64,000 nt of DNA from Bombyx mori (taxonomy: Eukaryota; Arthropoda; Insecta; Lepidoptera; Bombycidae), in assembly GCF_030269925.1 (NCBI RefSeq), contig NC_085130.1, forward strand, positions 1,686,501-1,750,500, written 5' to 3'. Made by a program: the position numbers and the translations under genes. Shown piece after piece: positions 31,521-41,381 of this stretch; positions within the stretch are counted from its first letter, which is position 1; each line of letters opens with the position of its first letter. Below the pieces are notes generated by a model. That model was not told the DNA's origin and ran no database searches. It worked only from the letters and a program-made list of their open reading frames with translations.

Positions 31521-32197
31521 TTATTGACTTTTATTGCAAGTATTGCAATACGCTGGGTTCAACGGAATAAGAATGATGACGGAACTGCCGCTCAGTCATC
31601 CCTGGCGCCGTCATGTACATTCAGTAAGGGAACATTTCGTAGATGACTTAAGTCTGTCCACCATGTGGATGATCGGCCGCAAGAGCATTGACCGTCTACT
31701 CTTCCTTGATAATGATAACACAAACCTGTAATATCAAGTGCAGAATAAAACATACAGCCTAGTATCTTGAAATTGACGGCAGCATGCAAGTTCTGAGCTG
31801 CTATTTTGACGCCAATAAACATTAACTTAACGATAGTCGATATATTTGACAAACTTCATCCTGCATAGTGCAAGTATACAATTTCGAATCCCCATATTTA
31901 CAGAGCACTTGAACAGCTGTGCTGCTACAAGGGCCTACTCGCGCAAAACTAAACAAGATTCGTAAATGCACTTACATTCGCCGCTTAAGGCAAAGCAAAA
32001 AAGTTATATTAAGATAGACGTGCAGACGGGTGATGAGATTTGGATGTGTGCAAGTAAAATTAGATTTTTGTTAATTGAAATAAGATTGAAAACTGTAATT
32101 AAAGTCGTAGTTTAGAGTAAGTCAGAGTAGCAAGCAACTCTTTTACAATGATAATCTGCTTATTCGATTCCGGCATTTAACATCTTCGGGTACCAAG
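31521..32197. other. gene-free stretch
   Basis: No supported feature; overlapping short frames on both strands around 31534-31852 lack domains. Confidence 0.3.
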
Positions 32198-32441
32198 TGG
32201 TGGTAGGACCTCTTGTGAATCCGCACGGGTAGGTATCACCACCCTGCCTATTTCTGCCTTGAAGCAGTAAAGCGTTTCGGTTCGAAGGGCGGGGCAGCCT
32301 TTGTAACTATACTGAGACCTTAGAACTTATATTTCAAGGTGGGTGGCGCATTTACGTTGTAGATGTCTATGGGCTCCAGCAATCGCTTAACACCAGGTGA
32401 GCTGTGAGCTCGACCACCCATCTAAGCAATAAAAAAAAAAC
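32198..32441 (+). mobile_element. Bm1 SINE, short form
   Basis: Starts 'gtggtggtaggacctc', ends with a 10-nt A-run. Confidence 0.86.
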
Positions 32442-32454
32442 TTATTTCGCGCGC

Positions 32455-32668
32455 CCACTAGGCGTAGTAATTTCGTAGGAGGATTAGCCCCGGTCTAAAA
32501 ACAAGGCGTTCCGGTCCAAAAATTAGCTTAGCCGTTGAGCAAACTGACTTAGACCTCATGTCTGAAGGTGAGGGGCAGCGTCCATGTTGTGATCTCCTTG
32601 GATTCCGGTAGCCACTCAACCCCAGTTGGACCTTAAGTGGATTCAGCTATCTAACCAAAAAGAAAGGT
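32455..32668 (+). mobile_element. ancient Bm1-related SINE
   Basis: Directly follows the previous copy. It keeps Bm1 order but is strongly diverged: 'gcgttccggtccaaaaatta', 'agacctcatgtctgaaggtg', 'ggattccggtagccactcaa', 'ctatctaaccaaaaag'. Confidence 0.55.
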
Positions 32669-33279
32669 ACATAAGGTCTCATGTATTCTTATCGACGTGC
32701 CAATAGGTAAAATCATATCCTAAAACATAACTGTCTCCACTCGATTTAGGAGCACATTAGAAGTTTCAATTGCCATTCCGCCGAAATGAATCTCGACAAA
32801 GCTTTGGAAATGAGAGTTGTCTCAACTAATTGGTCGCATTATGAACGAGTCACGTGTAAAGCTACGGAAGGAGCGTTTATCAGCGGAACAATTTTCGGGG
32901 GCTGCCTTTGTCAAATAACAAACTTTCGTAAACGCGATAGGGGTACAATTTTAAATTAGATTAAATATTTCCTCGTTCATTTGGAAAATGTATGAAAACG
33001 CTCCGGATATGGTTGGTTCGCCAGAGTTTAATTTCTTGTTTAATTTTTCACTTAAACTTATGGTATTTGATTAAGTCTCTTATATTATTACAAATGATAC
33101 GTTAGCTTTCTTCGCGGCTAAGGTTTTGTTTTTGATGTAAGCTTTTTTATTTTTAATAATAATTATTATATTATAATACTTTGTATTAATTGTATGTATA
33201 TTTACGGAGATATGTATGTGTATATGTATGAGTACATATATGTATTTCACTGGATTGGTACACCGCGCGTAGTTCATTT
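32669..33279. other. gene-free stretch
   Basis: AT-rich; 33130-33245 is a run of ATGTATAT-type simple sequence. Confidence 0.35.
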
Positions 33280-33418
33280 CCAAATGATTCTTGTCCACCT
33301 GATGGTTGCCTGGAAGAGATCGCTCTTAGCGATAAGACCGCCAATTGTACTTTTTTGTTTTTAATGTATCGCAGTTTATTTGTTTTTTGGTGTACAATAA
33401 AGAATACTCTCTCTCTCT
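33280..33418 (+). mobile_element. LINE 3'-end tail with (CT)n
   Basis: 'ttgcctggaagagatcgctc' ... 'gcgataagaccgcc' ... 'ggtgtacaataaag' then CTCTCTCT. A common lepidopteran LINE tail type; no coding part retained. Confidence 0.55.
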
Positions 33419-33436
33419 TAAATCATTTTAATGACT

Positions 33437-33535
33437 GTTTTTTTATTGGTCTTGCAGACGCATACGACCTGATGGAGAGTGGTAACTGTTGCCCATGGAC
33501 CTCAGCAATGCACTGTTGAACAGAAGCAGCTCAAA
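33437..33535 (-). mobile_element. LINE 3'-end fragment (13931 family)
   Basis: 'ttttttattggtcttgcaga' ... 'cccatggacctcagcaatgc' matches the last 100 nt of the 13931 LINE. Confidence 0.65.
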
Positions 33536-33611
33536 AAACTAATTAAGAGCTCTATTCTTACAACTATACACGTGTTTATTTTTAAATCCCAAACCTTGAC
33601 TAACTCCCAAC

Positions 33612-33990
33612 TTTTTTTTTTTTTTCCTACCTAAGCTGAGAGCCTTGAGAGGCTATTTCAGCGTAACCCTAACGTTTGTAGGTGAGCTCACGGGGCTCAA
33701 ACCTGATGACGTTGCTAACACGAACCCCAGCAAGAGTCGTGCTTCGCAGAATCTACCACCGGATCGGAAACGCGACCCACTGAGAAGATCCGGCGAGAAA
33801 CTCAGTGGGCTGTGTCTGAGAGTTAATTTACTCGTCGAGCCCTTCGTCGCAAGCGACGGGTTCGACGAGAACGGTGACCGGTGCTTGAAGTACCTAGAAG
33901 CACCGTTAGTGGATCGGGAGGATCCGAGATGACGTGTTTTGGGCGACGTCGACTGCTTTCCATTCTGTCCGCAGGATCGGGAATATCTCC
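33612..33990 (-). mobile_element. hairpin-tailed retroposon, best-preserved copy
   Basis: 14-nt poly-T, 'cctacctaagc', and on the minus strand the hairpin GCTGA-AA-TAGCC / GGCTC-TCAGC. Its open reading frame remnant runs from D-P-A-D-R-M-E-S to R-R-R-A-R-R-V-N-stop without interruption. Between stop and hairpin there are about 230 nt. Confidence 0.82.
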
Positions 33991-34430
33991 CAACAAAATT
34001 ATCGATTGCTATTTAAAAACTCATAATCATAAGACCGTTTTGATAAGATAAAAAAAAAACAAAAACAAATTCATTTCTAAATGTCATAATATTAGTAATA
34101 GCTTGTGTTTATTTTAAAACGTAAAAAACCGACAATGACAGGCGCAGAGCATAATTTAAAAAAAAGATACATCCTGTGACATAGAAACCGTAAGAATTCT
34201 AGTGGATCCAATTATCACTAGGTCACATTAACGTGAACACTTTCACTTCCTTAAGACTTAAGAAGACATGTTTCAAATAAGGGTTATCCAGGATGAGCTT
34301 CTATTCAAACATAGCGCAGAAAATAACGTAAGCCGACAACTTTAATCTTCCCAATAAACACAATAGCCCAATCTTCTGATACTCCCAAAAGCATCAATTA
34401 CAACACATTTCAAATGTTTTACAAATATTA
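33991..34430. other. 3' flank of SDR2
   Basis: On the minus strand ATTAAA at 34346-34341 is a possible SDR2 polyadenylation signal about 85 nt past the stop. Confidence 0.35.
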
Positions 34431-35183
34431 TCACATGACAGAGGTTGCACCATCCAAATCCAAATCTGCACCGTTCAAATTAGGACATATCCCACTCGCT
34501 ACGAAGACAACCATCCTAGCAACCTCTTCGGGTTCAATAATCTTCATGTCTTGCGAGAGCCTCTCGTAGGCTACCTGCCGTTCTTCCTCAGACATCGCCA
34601 GATTTGACAGGATATTAGTTCTGGTCAATCCTGGTTGCACAGAATTTACTCGAACACCTTCCGTGGCTAATTCTATTGCCGCAATCTTGGTGAACTTCTG
34701 AAGTCCAGCTTTTGCAACCGAGTAACCCATAAACCCATGTCTGACTCTTGCGTACTTAGTGGCTGTGAGGTTGACAATGTTACCTTTGGTCTTCGTCAAG
34801 TACGGCAGAGCCTGATGCGAGAGACTGTACGGAACTCGAAGATTAATATTGATCATCTCGTCAAATGCCTCTATATTTTCATCGAAGAGCGAACCTATGA
34901 GGACTTTACCGGCACAGTTGACAAGGACATCGATCCTTTTGAACGCGGTCACAGTTTTGGTTACTACCACAGCGCAACTGTCTTTATGGGTCAGATCTAT
35001 TCTGACACATAAGGGGCTGATTCCTTTTGCTGCGTGACATTTCTCGGCAACAGCTCTTAGTCTGGATTCGTTTCTCCCCACGAGAGTCAAAGTCGCACCA
35101 TATTCAGCGAACAGTATAGCAGACGCTGCACCTATACCAGAACTGGCCCCAGTCACAATAACAACTTTTCCAGTGAAATCCAT
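34431..35183 (-). CDS. short-chain dehydrogenase/reductase (SDR2)
   Basis: Intact single-exon gene, 250 residues. Classical SDR: NAD(P)-binding T-G-A-S-S-G-I-G (11-18), N-C-A-G (89-92), catalytic Y154 and K158 (Y-S-V-A-K), V-x-P-G after the sixth strand (Q-P-G-L-T-R-T-N), and the family's C-terminal L-N-G-A-D-L-D-L-D-G. It lacks a signal peptide or membrane segment, so it is probably cytosolic. Insect relatives are often labelled 3-oxoacyl-ACP-reductase-like, but the substrate is not inferable. Oddity: the catalytic serine expected 13 residues before Tyr154 is Ala141 (L-T-A-T-K); SDR1 has Ser there. Either activity is altered or a neighbouring Thr compensates. The start is the only ATG ahead of the Rossmann motif and matches SDR1's. 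The upstream region carries several GATA-type sites. Confidence 0.93.
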   Translation of the reverse strand: MDFTGKVVIVTGASSGIGAASAILFAEYGATLTLVGRNESRLRAVAEKCHAAKGISPLCVRIDLTHKDSCAVVVTKTVTAFKRIDVLVNCAGKVLIGSLFDENIEAFDEMININLRVPYSLSHQALPYLTKTKGNIVNLTATKYARVRHGFMGYSVAKAGLQKFTKIAAIELATEGVRVNSVQPGLTRTNILSNLAMSEEERQVAYERLSQDMKIIEPEEVARMVVFVASGICPNLNGADLDLDGATSVM

Positions 35184-35199
35184 TTCAACGTGCGATCGT

Positions 35200-35296
35200 C
35201 TGTATTGATAATTGCCTACTAAAACTTATCATGCTCTTATCAGATAAAGCGCGCTGTTGGTTTTTGATAGCATTTTCATCGTTATTTATCGGATAA
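35200..35296 (-). promoter_or_regulatory. cluster of GATA-like sites upstream of SDR2
   Basis: Within 100 nt of the start codon: TGATAA (35204), CTTATCA (35224), the palindromic CTTATCAGATAAAG (35235-35248), TTGATAG (35263) and TTATCGGATAA (35285-35295). GATA factors drive many insect gut and fat-body genes, but AT-rich DNA makes such sites frequent, so this is a suggestion only. Confidence 0.35.
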
Positions 35297-36565
35297 TATG
35301 ATATAAATATACTGGTGGGTTTTTAGATACATGAGAACCAGATTAATCCTGTTTCGTTTATGTTATTTCTACATCACAATATAACTATAGATTTATGACG
35401 GTATCCATAATTAGAACACAAGCCCGATATTAATTAAAAATCTACTGATAGGCTGTCTTTGTTTTATAAACCAGCTTGCAAACTTATCTTCAAAATGTCG
35501 TTAATTCGATTCAGATTTTTATCATGTATCTTCTATTCCACGAAGGCTAAAGAGAATTCTGTCCTATTGTCTATTCAGTACAGCATAATCAAGATACGAA
35601 TACTAATTTCTGAATTCCAATCTGACACAAAAACAGAAACCGTAGATTCATAGCGTAATAAATACACTTGACGCACCACACTTCGAGGCGGCCTCAAGAG
35701 TACGCCTCAAACGAGTGCACTAATGCGCTGTGACGTACAATGTCGGGCTTATCTCCTCCTCCATTAGTCGAATTGAACGGGCACTTTTGTTTGCAACGCA
35801 GTGTACGATGCGACGAGCGCTTTGTATTGTCGTTTGTGGTGTAAGTACATGAACGGAAGCGTTTAAAACACGACAGTCGTCAAGTGTGCTTAGTGTGTGT
35901 AGAAAAGTGCATTATTGTACGCTACTAAATTGACTGATGTACGCTTTGTGAAAGAATCAGTTAAATAATGAAAACCAAAGTGGACTTTGACTGTTCTTTC
36001 GTTGACGTTATTGCGAAAATGTTTACAAATTCGATAGGTTTTATTGATAGGTAATGGCTTTATTGAAGAAACTAGCTTTTGCCCGCGACTCCGTCCGCGT
36101 GGAATATAGTTAGTAGTGGAAGAATGTGGCTTACGTGATGATCTATCGGGCTCTTAAGTAAATACTAACAGGTATTTCACTATTGCCAGGTATGTGGTGG
36201 AGGCATTTACTAGTTGTATATCACATTGCAAGCCAGCATGGGATTTTACCACCACCCTTCCTGTTTCCGGTACATACACCGGTTAAATAGAGTTAAATAG
36301 GGAACTACCACTGAATACACATTGTGGTGTGTATATGAGCCCTAATAACTATTTACCAGCTACCGTGAGTTCGCATGCCGATTTAAAACAACAAAAACGA
36401 ATAATAATAAACGTAGCAAAGTTACTGAAATCAAAATCAAAAACCATTCTTACAAGCTCTCACAGACGCATCCAAATCTTCACGACTTTACCACCGATCC
36501 GGAATGCAGTTAATTGATTCTTCCTTCTTTCAGGATCGATCATTAGACGACCTTTAAAGTCGAAT
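35297..36565. other. gene-free stretch upstream of SDR2
   Basis: Possible TATA-like 'gatataaatatac' at 35300-35312 (either strand). Beyond it no gene or shared repeat was recognised. Confidence 0.3.
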
Positions 36566-36660
36566 CATCATCATCATTATCAGCCTGTATCTCTCCACTG
36601 CCGATGTAGGCCTCTCCCGTAGTACGCCATAATGAGCGGTCCTGGCGTGTAAGGGGCTGT
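36566..36660 (-). mobile_element. RTE-like LINE tail
   Basis: 'catcatcatcattatcagcc' (tail complement) followed by 'gatgtaggcctctcccgtag', the widespread lepidopteran RTE-type 3' end. Confidence 0.55.
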
Positions 36661-36930
36661 AAGGCGTGGGAATGGAATCACAGCTACTCAATAGCCAACC
36701 TCAACCGCCCGTGGTGCACCCGGCTAGCTAACGGACGCGGCCCTTGCGACCGACAAATACCGTATAACAATCCATAATAAGCTATATCCCTAAATAAAAC
36801 ACACCAGGCCATGGGCAGCATTATATGTCCTTTCAGCAGCTGCTGCAAGAACATATAATTGCTGTCATCAACCCGCCTCCCAAGCGTGATGACTATGGGC
36901 ATAGCCCTTCCAATGGACATAAACTCGAAT

Positions 36931-37117
36931 AACGCCCACTGGGTTTCTCATCGGATCTTCTCAGTGGGTCGCGAATCCGATCCGGTGGTAGATTCTGTGA
37001 AGCACTGATCTTGCTAGGGCTAGTGTTAGCGAATTCTCTCAGGTTTAGTACGTGAGCTCGCCTAGCCGTCCGGGCGTAACTGGAATAGCCTCTTAGGCCA
37101 CCAGTAGGGAAAAACAT
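36931..37117 (+). mobile_element. hairpin-tailed retroposon, 3' UTR and hairpin
   Basis: 'cgcccactgggtttctcatc' to hairpin ACTGG-AA-TAGCC / GGCCA-CCAGT, 'agggaaaaa'. Confidence 0.75.
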
Positions 37118-37490
37118 AACTCAAGCACAGAAAAATGCAATTTTAATCCGAATCGCGTTTGCTCAAAACATGGGTCCCATAAAAAGCTGTGGAGACGGGG
37201 TATTGTAAACAATGTGATTCGATTAATGACGTTCTCCGAGGCAGTGTGAATGGCGTCGTGTAACGGACTCGACCGTCGGGGATTTGTTCGCAATGCCACA
37301 CTAGCCGAGAGTCCGAGTCGATATGTCATCCCATCGTTATTAATGACTCATGCACTAGACTATCTGGTGTCGATTTGAAATGAGTTTTGCAAGCTTTCAC
37401 CACGGATGAGCGTAAACTTGAAAAGAACCTATGATGAACTTAAGGTAGAATTAATTTTGAGGGTTTTTTATATTATTTAATATACATATA

Positions 37491-37786
37491 CTAGCGACCC
37501 GCCCTCGCTTCGCTTCGGAAACATTAAATTTTATTATTGATAGCCGAGTCCCGCGGTTATTGTCGTATCGCGGGTGACACCGCGGGGCGAAGCACATTAG
37601 AAACCTCAAAAATAACAGTATTTCTCCACTATTCAATGGATGTTATTATACATATAAACCTTCCTCTTCAATCACTCTATCTATTAAAAAAAACCGCATC
37701 AAAATCCGTTACGTAGTTTTAAAGATTTAAGCATAAATAGGGATATAGGGACAGAGAAAGCGACTTTGTTTTATACTATGAAGTGA
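37491..37786 (-). mobile_element. Helitron family D
   Basis: Minus-strand ends A|TCACTTCATAGTATAAAAC ... GGGTCGCTAG|T obey the Helitron rule. 296 bp, non-autonomous; includes the 'tcgcttcgcttcgg' segment common in lepidopteran Helitrons. Confidence 0.7.
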
Positions 37787-38498
37787 TTCATAATGGACTA
37801 AACAATTTGAAAAGTAAAGTTGTTTGTGTCTTAGACCATGTTTGTTAAAGTAGTTCTTGAGAATATGTTGATACTGCTGAAGTTTGGTAGAGCTTTGACG
37901 TCGTAATTTTTATTTATCTTATTATATTATATTGGTATTTGGTTTTTACCTAGTTATGAAATATCGTCACAAAATATGGCAACCTACTTAATATCTGAAG
38001 TTTTATTAATGTTATGACCTCAAACACTCTTAGCTGATATGCCGCTTTTGAACATTATAATGAAAAGTATATTGAACAACTTCCCACGAAAGTTCGGAGA
38101 GGTTTAGGTATAGGCTGTCTGCACGGCTTCAGTGTTGGATGTAGACGTTATATAAATAATATAAAATCATTTAACTTGTCTTTTTTTCTTTTATTGCTCA
38201 GAATTTTAAGCTATTGCATAGTTTTTATCGCGGGCTTTGAGCGGGGCGACCGAATCAAGATTTTCCGTAACGAAAATAAAACCTAACACCCTCCATTCTG
38301 CCTACCATGTAGCTCGCGTTCAACACATTCGCACGTTACGCTTGTATAGTGTTTGTGACTAAGCGCGTGGCGTGACGTCGCACTGCATGCGCATCATGAA
38401 AAGCCTGCCCATCTCTCTCTCGCGCGGTCTAGCTTATGAGTGTGAAGGGGACAGTTAATGCTTTGCTTTTGTTAATGTTTACAAATATAACGTGGTCT
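37787..38498. other. 3' flank of the zinc-finger/RT element
   Basis: Presumably includes the element's 3' UTR, since its gene reads toward here. No poly(A) or short-repeat tail was recognised, so the element's 3' boundary is undetermined. Confidence 0.35.
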
Positions 38499-41381
38499 TT
38501 ATTTTTTAGAATAGTAGAACAGATCTTCCAACGCGCTTGAAGGAGGCACAGTCCCCAAGATACTGGCTACGTTGCCTCGTTGGACAGCCAGACTCACTCT
38601 CTGTGCAAAGTACCAGCCAGCCTTAGCATCATGTGTAACCTCCTTCAAGCGTTTGGAGATTTCTGTAAAAAATTTCTTTGCTTCAGGGCCCCAAGGGCCC
38701 ATCGTCTCAACCGCGAAAGGCAAAAAAGAATAAGAAGACCCCAAACCCGAATACTTCCGCTTTTTTGTAATTTCTGCTGAAGCTGCAGCTGAACCGGGGC
38801 GGGACGAAGTACCATCTAAATGACAGGGAGCCACAGTATCCACACAAGTAGCATCCCATACCAGGCACCTACCAACTGACCATGGAATCAGCGTGACTCC
38901 ATCGGGCCTTTTCCCATCTGACCTCAAAATTCCGATGGGTTCCAAGACAGCCGGAACATTGATTGTAGTGAGCGCCCTTCTTATCATATCATTTAAAGAC
39001 GCGTGTCTTGGAATGCGCCCAGCGCTTTTCTGGCACGAGAGTCCGTGATGTCCAAGCTCATTGACGTACTCGCCACAGACACAGAAATGTGGTACGTTAA
39101 TATGGGCCCCCAACCGTAAGCCAATAGCTAGCGAGAGAGCGTTGTTGTCCAACAACGTGCCTGTATTGGACGATGGATAGGCTTGAAGCCAGTAACTTGA
39201 TTCCTTTTCGGTAACGGCGCGAAAACGAGCAATGTCCACGCTGTTGTCATATGACTGTAGTAACCGTTGCTGTATCCGTTGACAAAGCGGAGTGTCCCAA
39301 AGACGCTGCAAATGCGGTAAAGTAGGAAAATCCGCCTGACACAAAGACTGCCAGGCCGATCCAGCCTCCGACACACCCACAATCTCTACGGAACCCATAC
39401 AAGGGTTGAGAACATTACCGACTATGAGACAGGAGGCGTGTGCAGAAGCAAGAAAGGCCGGCAATGCAACAGCTGATGCTTTACGTACGCCGATACCACC
39501 AAAACGTACCGGCAGGACACATTGCTCCCAAGAGAGGTCACCCAAATTACAATTAATTATTTTGCACAGAACACCTTTTATCATTTCATCCAAAGAATTA
39601 AGTTTATTATTATGTTTCCATAAGAAAGAACATCTTAACACATATGTAAATTTAGGTACGAATAGACAGTGTCTTATGATGAACAAAGCCATATGAGAGT
39701 TAATTTCAAATAAATTGTTGGAACACTGAGAAAATTTATCAATCTGCTCATCAATATACGCGTCGATCGATCCATCCAAAATGGGAGCACCCAGCAACAT
39801 CAGAGAATTCTCATCAACAATTTTTATGTTGGGCGCTGCTGTATTAAACTTTGCAAAAACGTCAGAAACTGGTACGGAACAACAAGAGGCATTGATAAAA
39901 AGCTCACACTTAGCAAAATTGAGCTCTAAACCCAAACTGGCCAAAGCAGATTTTAGATATTCTAAATCCCTTAAGACCGTGGAAATGTCCCCTCCCAATG
40001 TTCCGTCATCCAGATACCATAAATTTAGGCTGGACTTCAGCTCCCTCAAAACTGGATGTATCCCCAAACTAAAAATCGCCGGACCGAGTGGATCACCTTG
40101 TTGACAACCCGTCGCTGATTCCACAAGGTTCTCCTTATAAACCAGCTTAGATGGATTACCATAGCATTGATAAAGGTAAGGGTAGATAGATGGTATGTGT
40201 TCCTTCACTTCTTTGAGAAAAGCATTCCTATCGATACAATTAAATGCATTTTTTAAATCCACCTTCACCAATACTTCGGCACCACCCCCCTTAAGAAAGG
40301 TGCGAGCCGCATGTACCGCAGCTTCACAGCCGCCCTTTGTACCGACGCCCAACTGTATCGGCCGGAACATCCCACTCAATATCGGCAGAACCTCTTTGCA
40401 GCAAAGCCTGGATACAATGCGGCGCAGTGTACCGCCAACAGCGATAGGCCTAATACCGCCATCTCTCTTCATCAAAGCACACAAATTCGCTCCATACAAA
40501 ATATCAGCGATACTTTCAGGTACACTTCCCGCCAGCATTAAATTAACAAGCGAGACTATACTTTTAAGTAAAGACCGCCCGACATCACCAGCAGAAACAT
40601 TGATTAAATCCTTGAAATGCTGCGGGGATAGACCATCCAGTCCGGCTGCTGAACCGTTTTTAAAAGATGTAATTGTGGTGAGAACGTCATCAAGAGACAC
40701 ACGAGGCAAAGTTGTGGAAGACTGTGGTGGCGGCACACTAACAGGTGTTAAAGGTGCAGGATGTTTCGACTTCAACGCCAGAAGAGTGTCGGCATTATTC
40801 GGAGCTAGAGAATCTGATGAAAATAATAGTTGTGAGGCACCCTTTAAATCTCCATCACTTACTTTCCCCTCAATTTTTGCAACTTTATTAAATGGACGCT
40901 GTTGCTTGTCATAATTTACCCCATCGTCCAACAAAGTCTTATTGGAATTATTCTTACAATTATCCTTAATTTTTTTAGTAAGTGAATGGGAGTTATTGCT
41001 CTGTTTATCTACATGCAAAATTCTATATGCAAATGATAAAAGATCCTCCCAACTTGTGACATTATTGTCATGCAAAACTTGATCAATGTTTTTTTTAAGT
41101 TCCTCGGCCACCATAACCCTGGCTCCACGAGGAACTCGTTTAACAACCGGCGAATTGTTTTTATAAAGGCTCAGTTTCTTCCATAACGGGACCACGGAAA
41201 CCCTATTATCCCTCGATGAACCAGGACATAGGGTATTTGGAACTGACTCAGCTTTGTGGATTCTACCTGTATGAATTTTTAGACCCCTATTACCTTTAAA
41301 ATACCGTAAACATTCGTCACATTGAGTAAGACCAGCAGGAAAAGTATTCGGATTTGGCGGTAGCGGTTGTGAGTGAGACAT
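38499..41381 (-). CDS. non-LTR retroelement protein: zinc finger, YLDDG reverse transcriptase, restriction-like endonuclease
   Basis: Single intact 960-codon frame. Domains: one C2H2 finger (C21, C24, H37, H42) for DNA target binding; a linker to about 225; reverse transcriptase about 230-540 with R-P-I-A-V-G (311-316), V-D-L-K-N-A-F (D375), G-C-Q-Q-G-D-P-L-G-P (425-434) and the catalytic box Y-L-D-D-G (456-460), where most LINEs have YADD or FADD. A zinc-binding C-V-C ... H-H-G-L-S-C (767-783) follows, then a restriction-like endonuclease with R-H (792-793), K-R-P-D-G (D827), W-D (D843) and K-K-R-K-Y (873-877). This is the PD-x-D-x-K arrangement of R2/R4/NeSL-type elements, which nick DNA and reverse-transcribe their RNA in place. 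The order finger-RT-endonuclease in one ORF marks a site-selective early-branching LINE. I cannot assign the clade (R2, R4, HERO and NeSL are alternatives). A stop TAA overlaps an AATAAA. Confidence 0.9.
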   Translation of the reverse strand: MSHSQPLPPNPNTFPAGLTQCDECLRYFKGNRGLKIHTGRIHKAESVPNTLCPGSSRDNRVSVVPLWKKLSLYKNNSPVVKRVPRGARVMVAEELKKNIDQVLHDNNVTSWEDLLSFAYRILHVDKQSNNSHSLTKKIKDNCKNNSNKTLLDDGVNYDKQQRPFNKVAKIEGKVSDGDLKGASQLLFSSDSLAPNNADTLLALKSKHPAPLTPVSVPPPQSSTTLPRVSLDDVLTTITSFKNGSAAGLDGLSPQHFKDLINVSAGDVGRSLLKSIVSLVNLMLAGSVPESIADILYGANLCALMKRDGGIRPIAVGGTLRRIVSRLCCKEVLPILSGMFRPIQLGVGTKGGCEAAVHAARTFLKGGGAEVLVKVDLKNAFNCIDRNAFLKEVKEHIPSIYPYLYQCYGNPSKLVYKENLVESATGCQQGDPLGPAIFSLGIHPVLRELKSSLNLWYLDDGTLGGDISTVLRDLEYLKSALASLGLELNFAKCELFINASCCSVPVSDVFAKFNTAAPNIKIVDENSLMLLGAPILDGSIDAYIDEQIDKFSQCSNNLFEINSHMALFIIRHCLFVPKFTYVLRCSFLWKHNNKLNSLDEMIKGVLCKIINCNLGDLSWEQCVLPVRFGGIGVRKASAVALPAFLASAHASCLIVGNVLNPCMGSVEIVGVSEAGSAWQSLCQADFPTLPHLQRLWDTPLCQRIQQRLLQSYDNSVDIARFRAVTEKESSYWLQAYPSSNTGTLLDNNALSLAIGLRLGAHINVPHFCVCGEYVNELGHHGLSCQKSAGRIPRHASLNDMIRRALTTINVPAVLEPIGILRSDGKRPDGVTLIPWSVGRCLVWDATCVDTVAPCHLDGTSSRPGSAAASAEITKKRKYSGLGSSYSFLPFAVETMGPWGPEAKKFFTEISKRLKEVTHDAKAGWYFAQRVSLAVQRGNVASILGTVPPSSALEDLFYYSKK

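Noticed and set aside
40195..40914. 239-codon plus-strand frame
   Set aside because: Antisense shadow of the reverse-transcriptase ORF.
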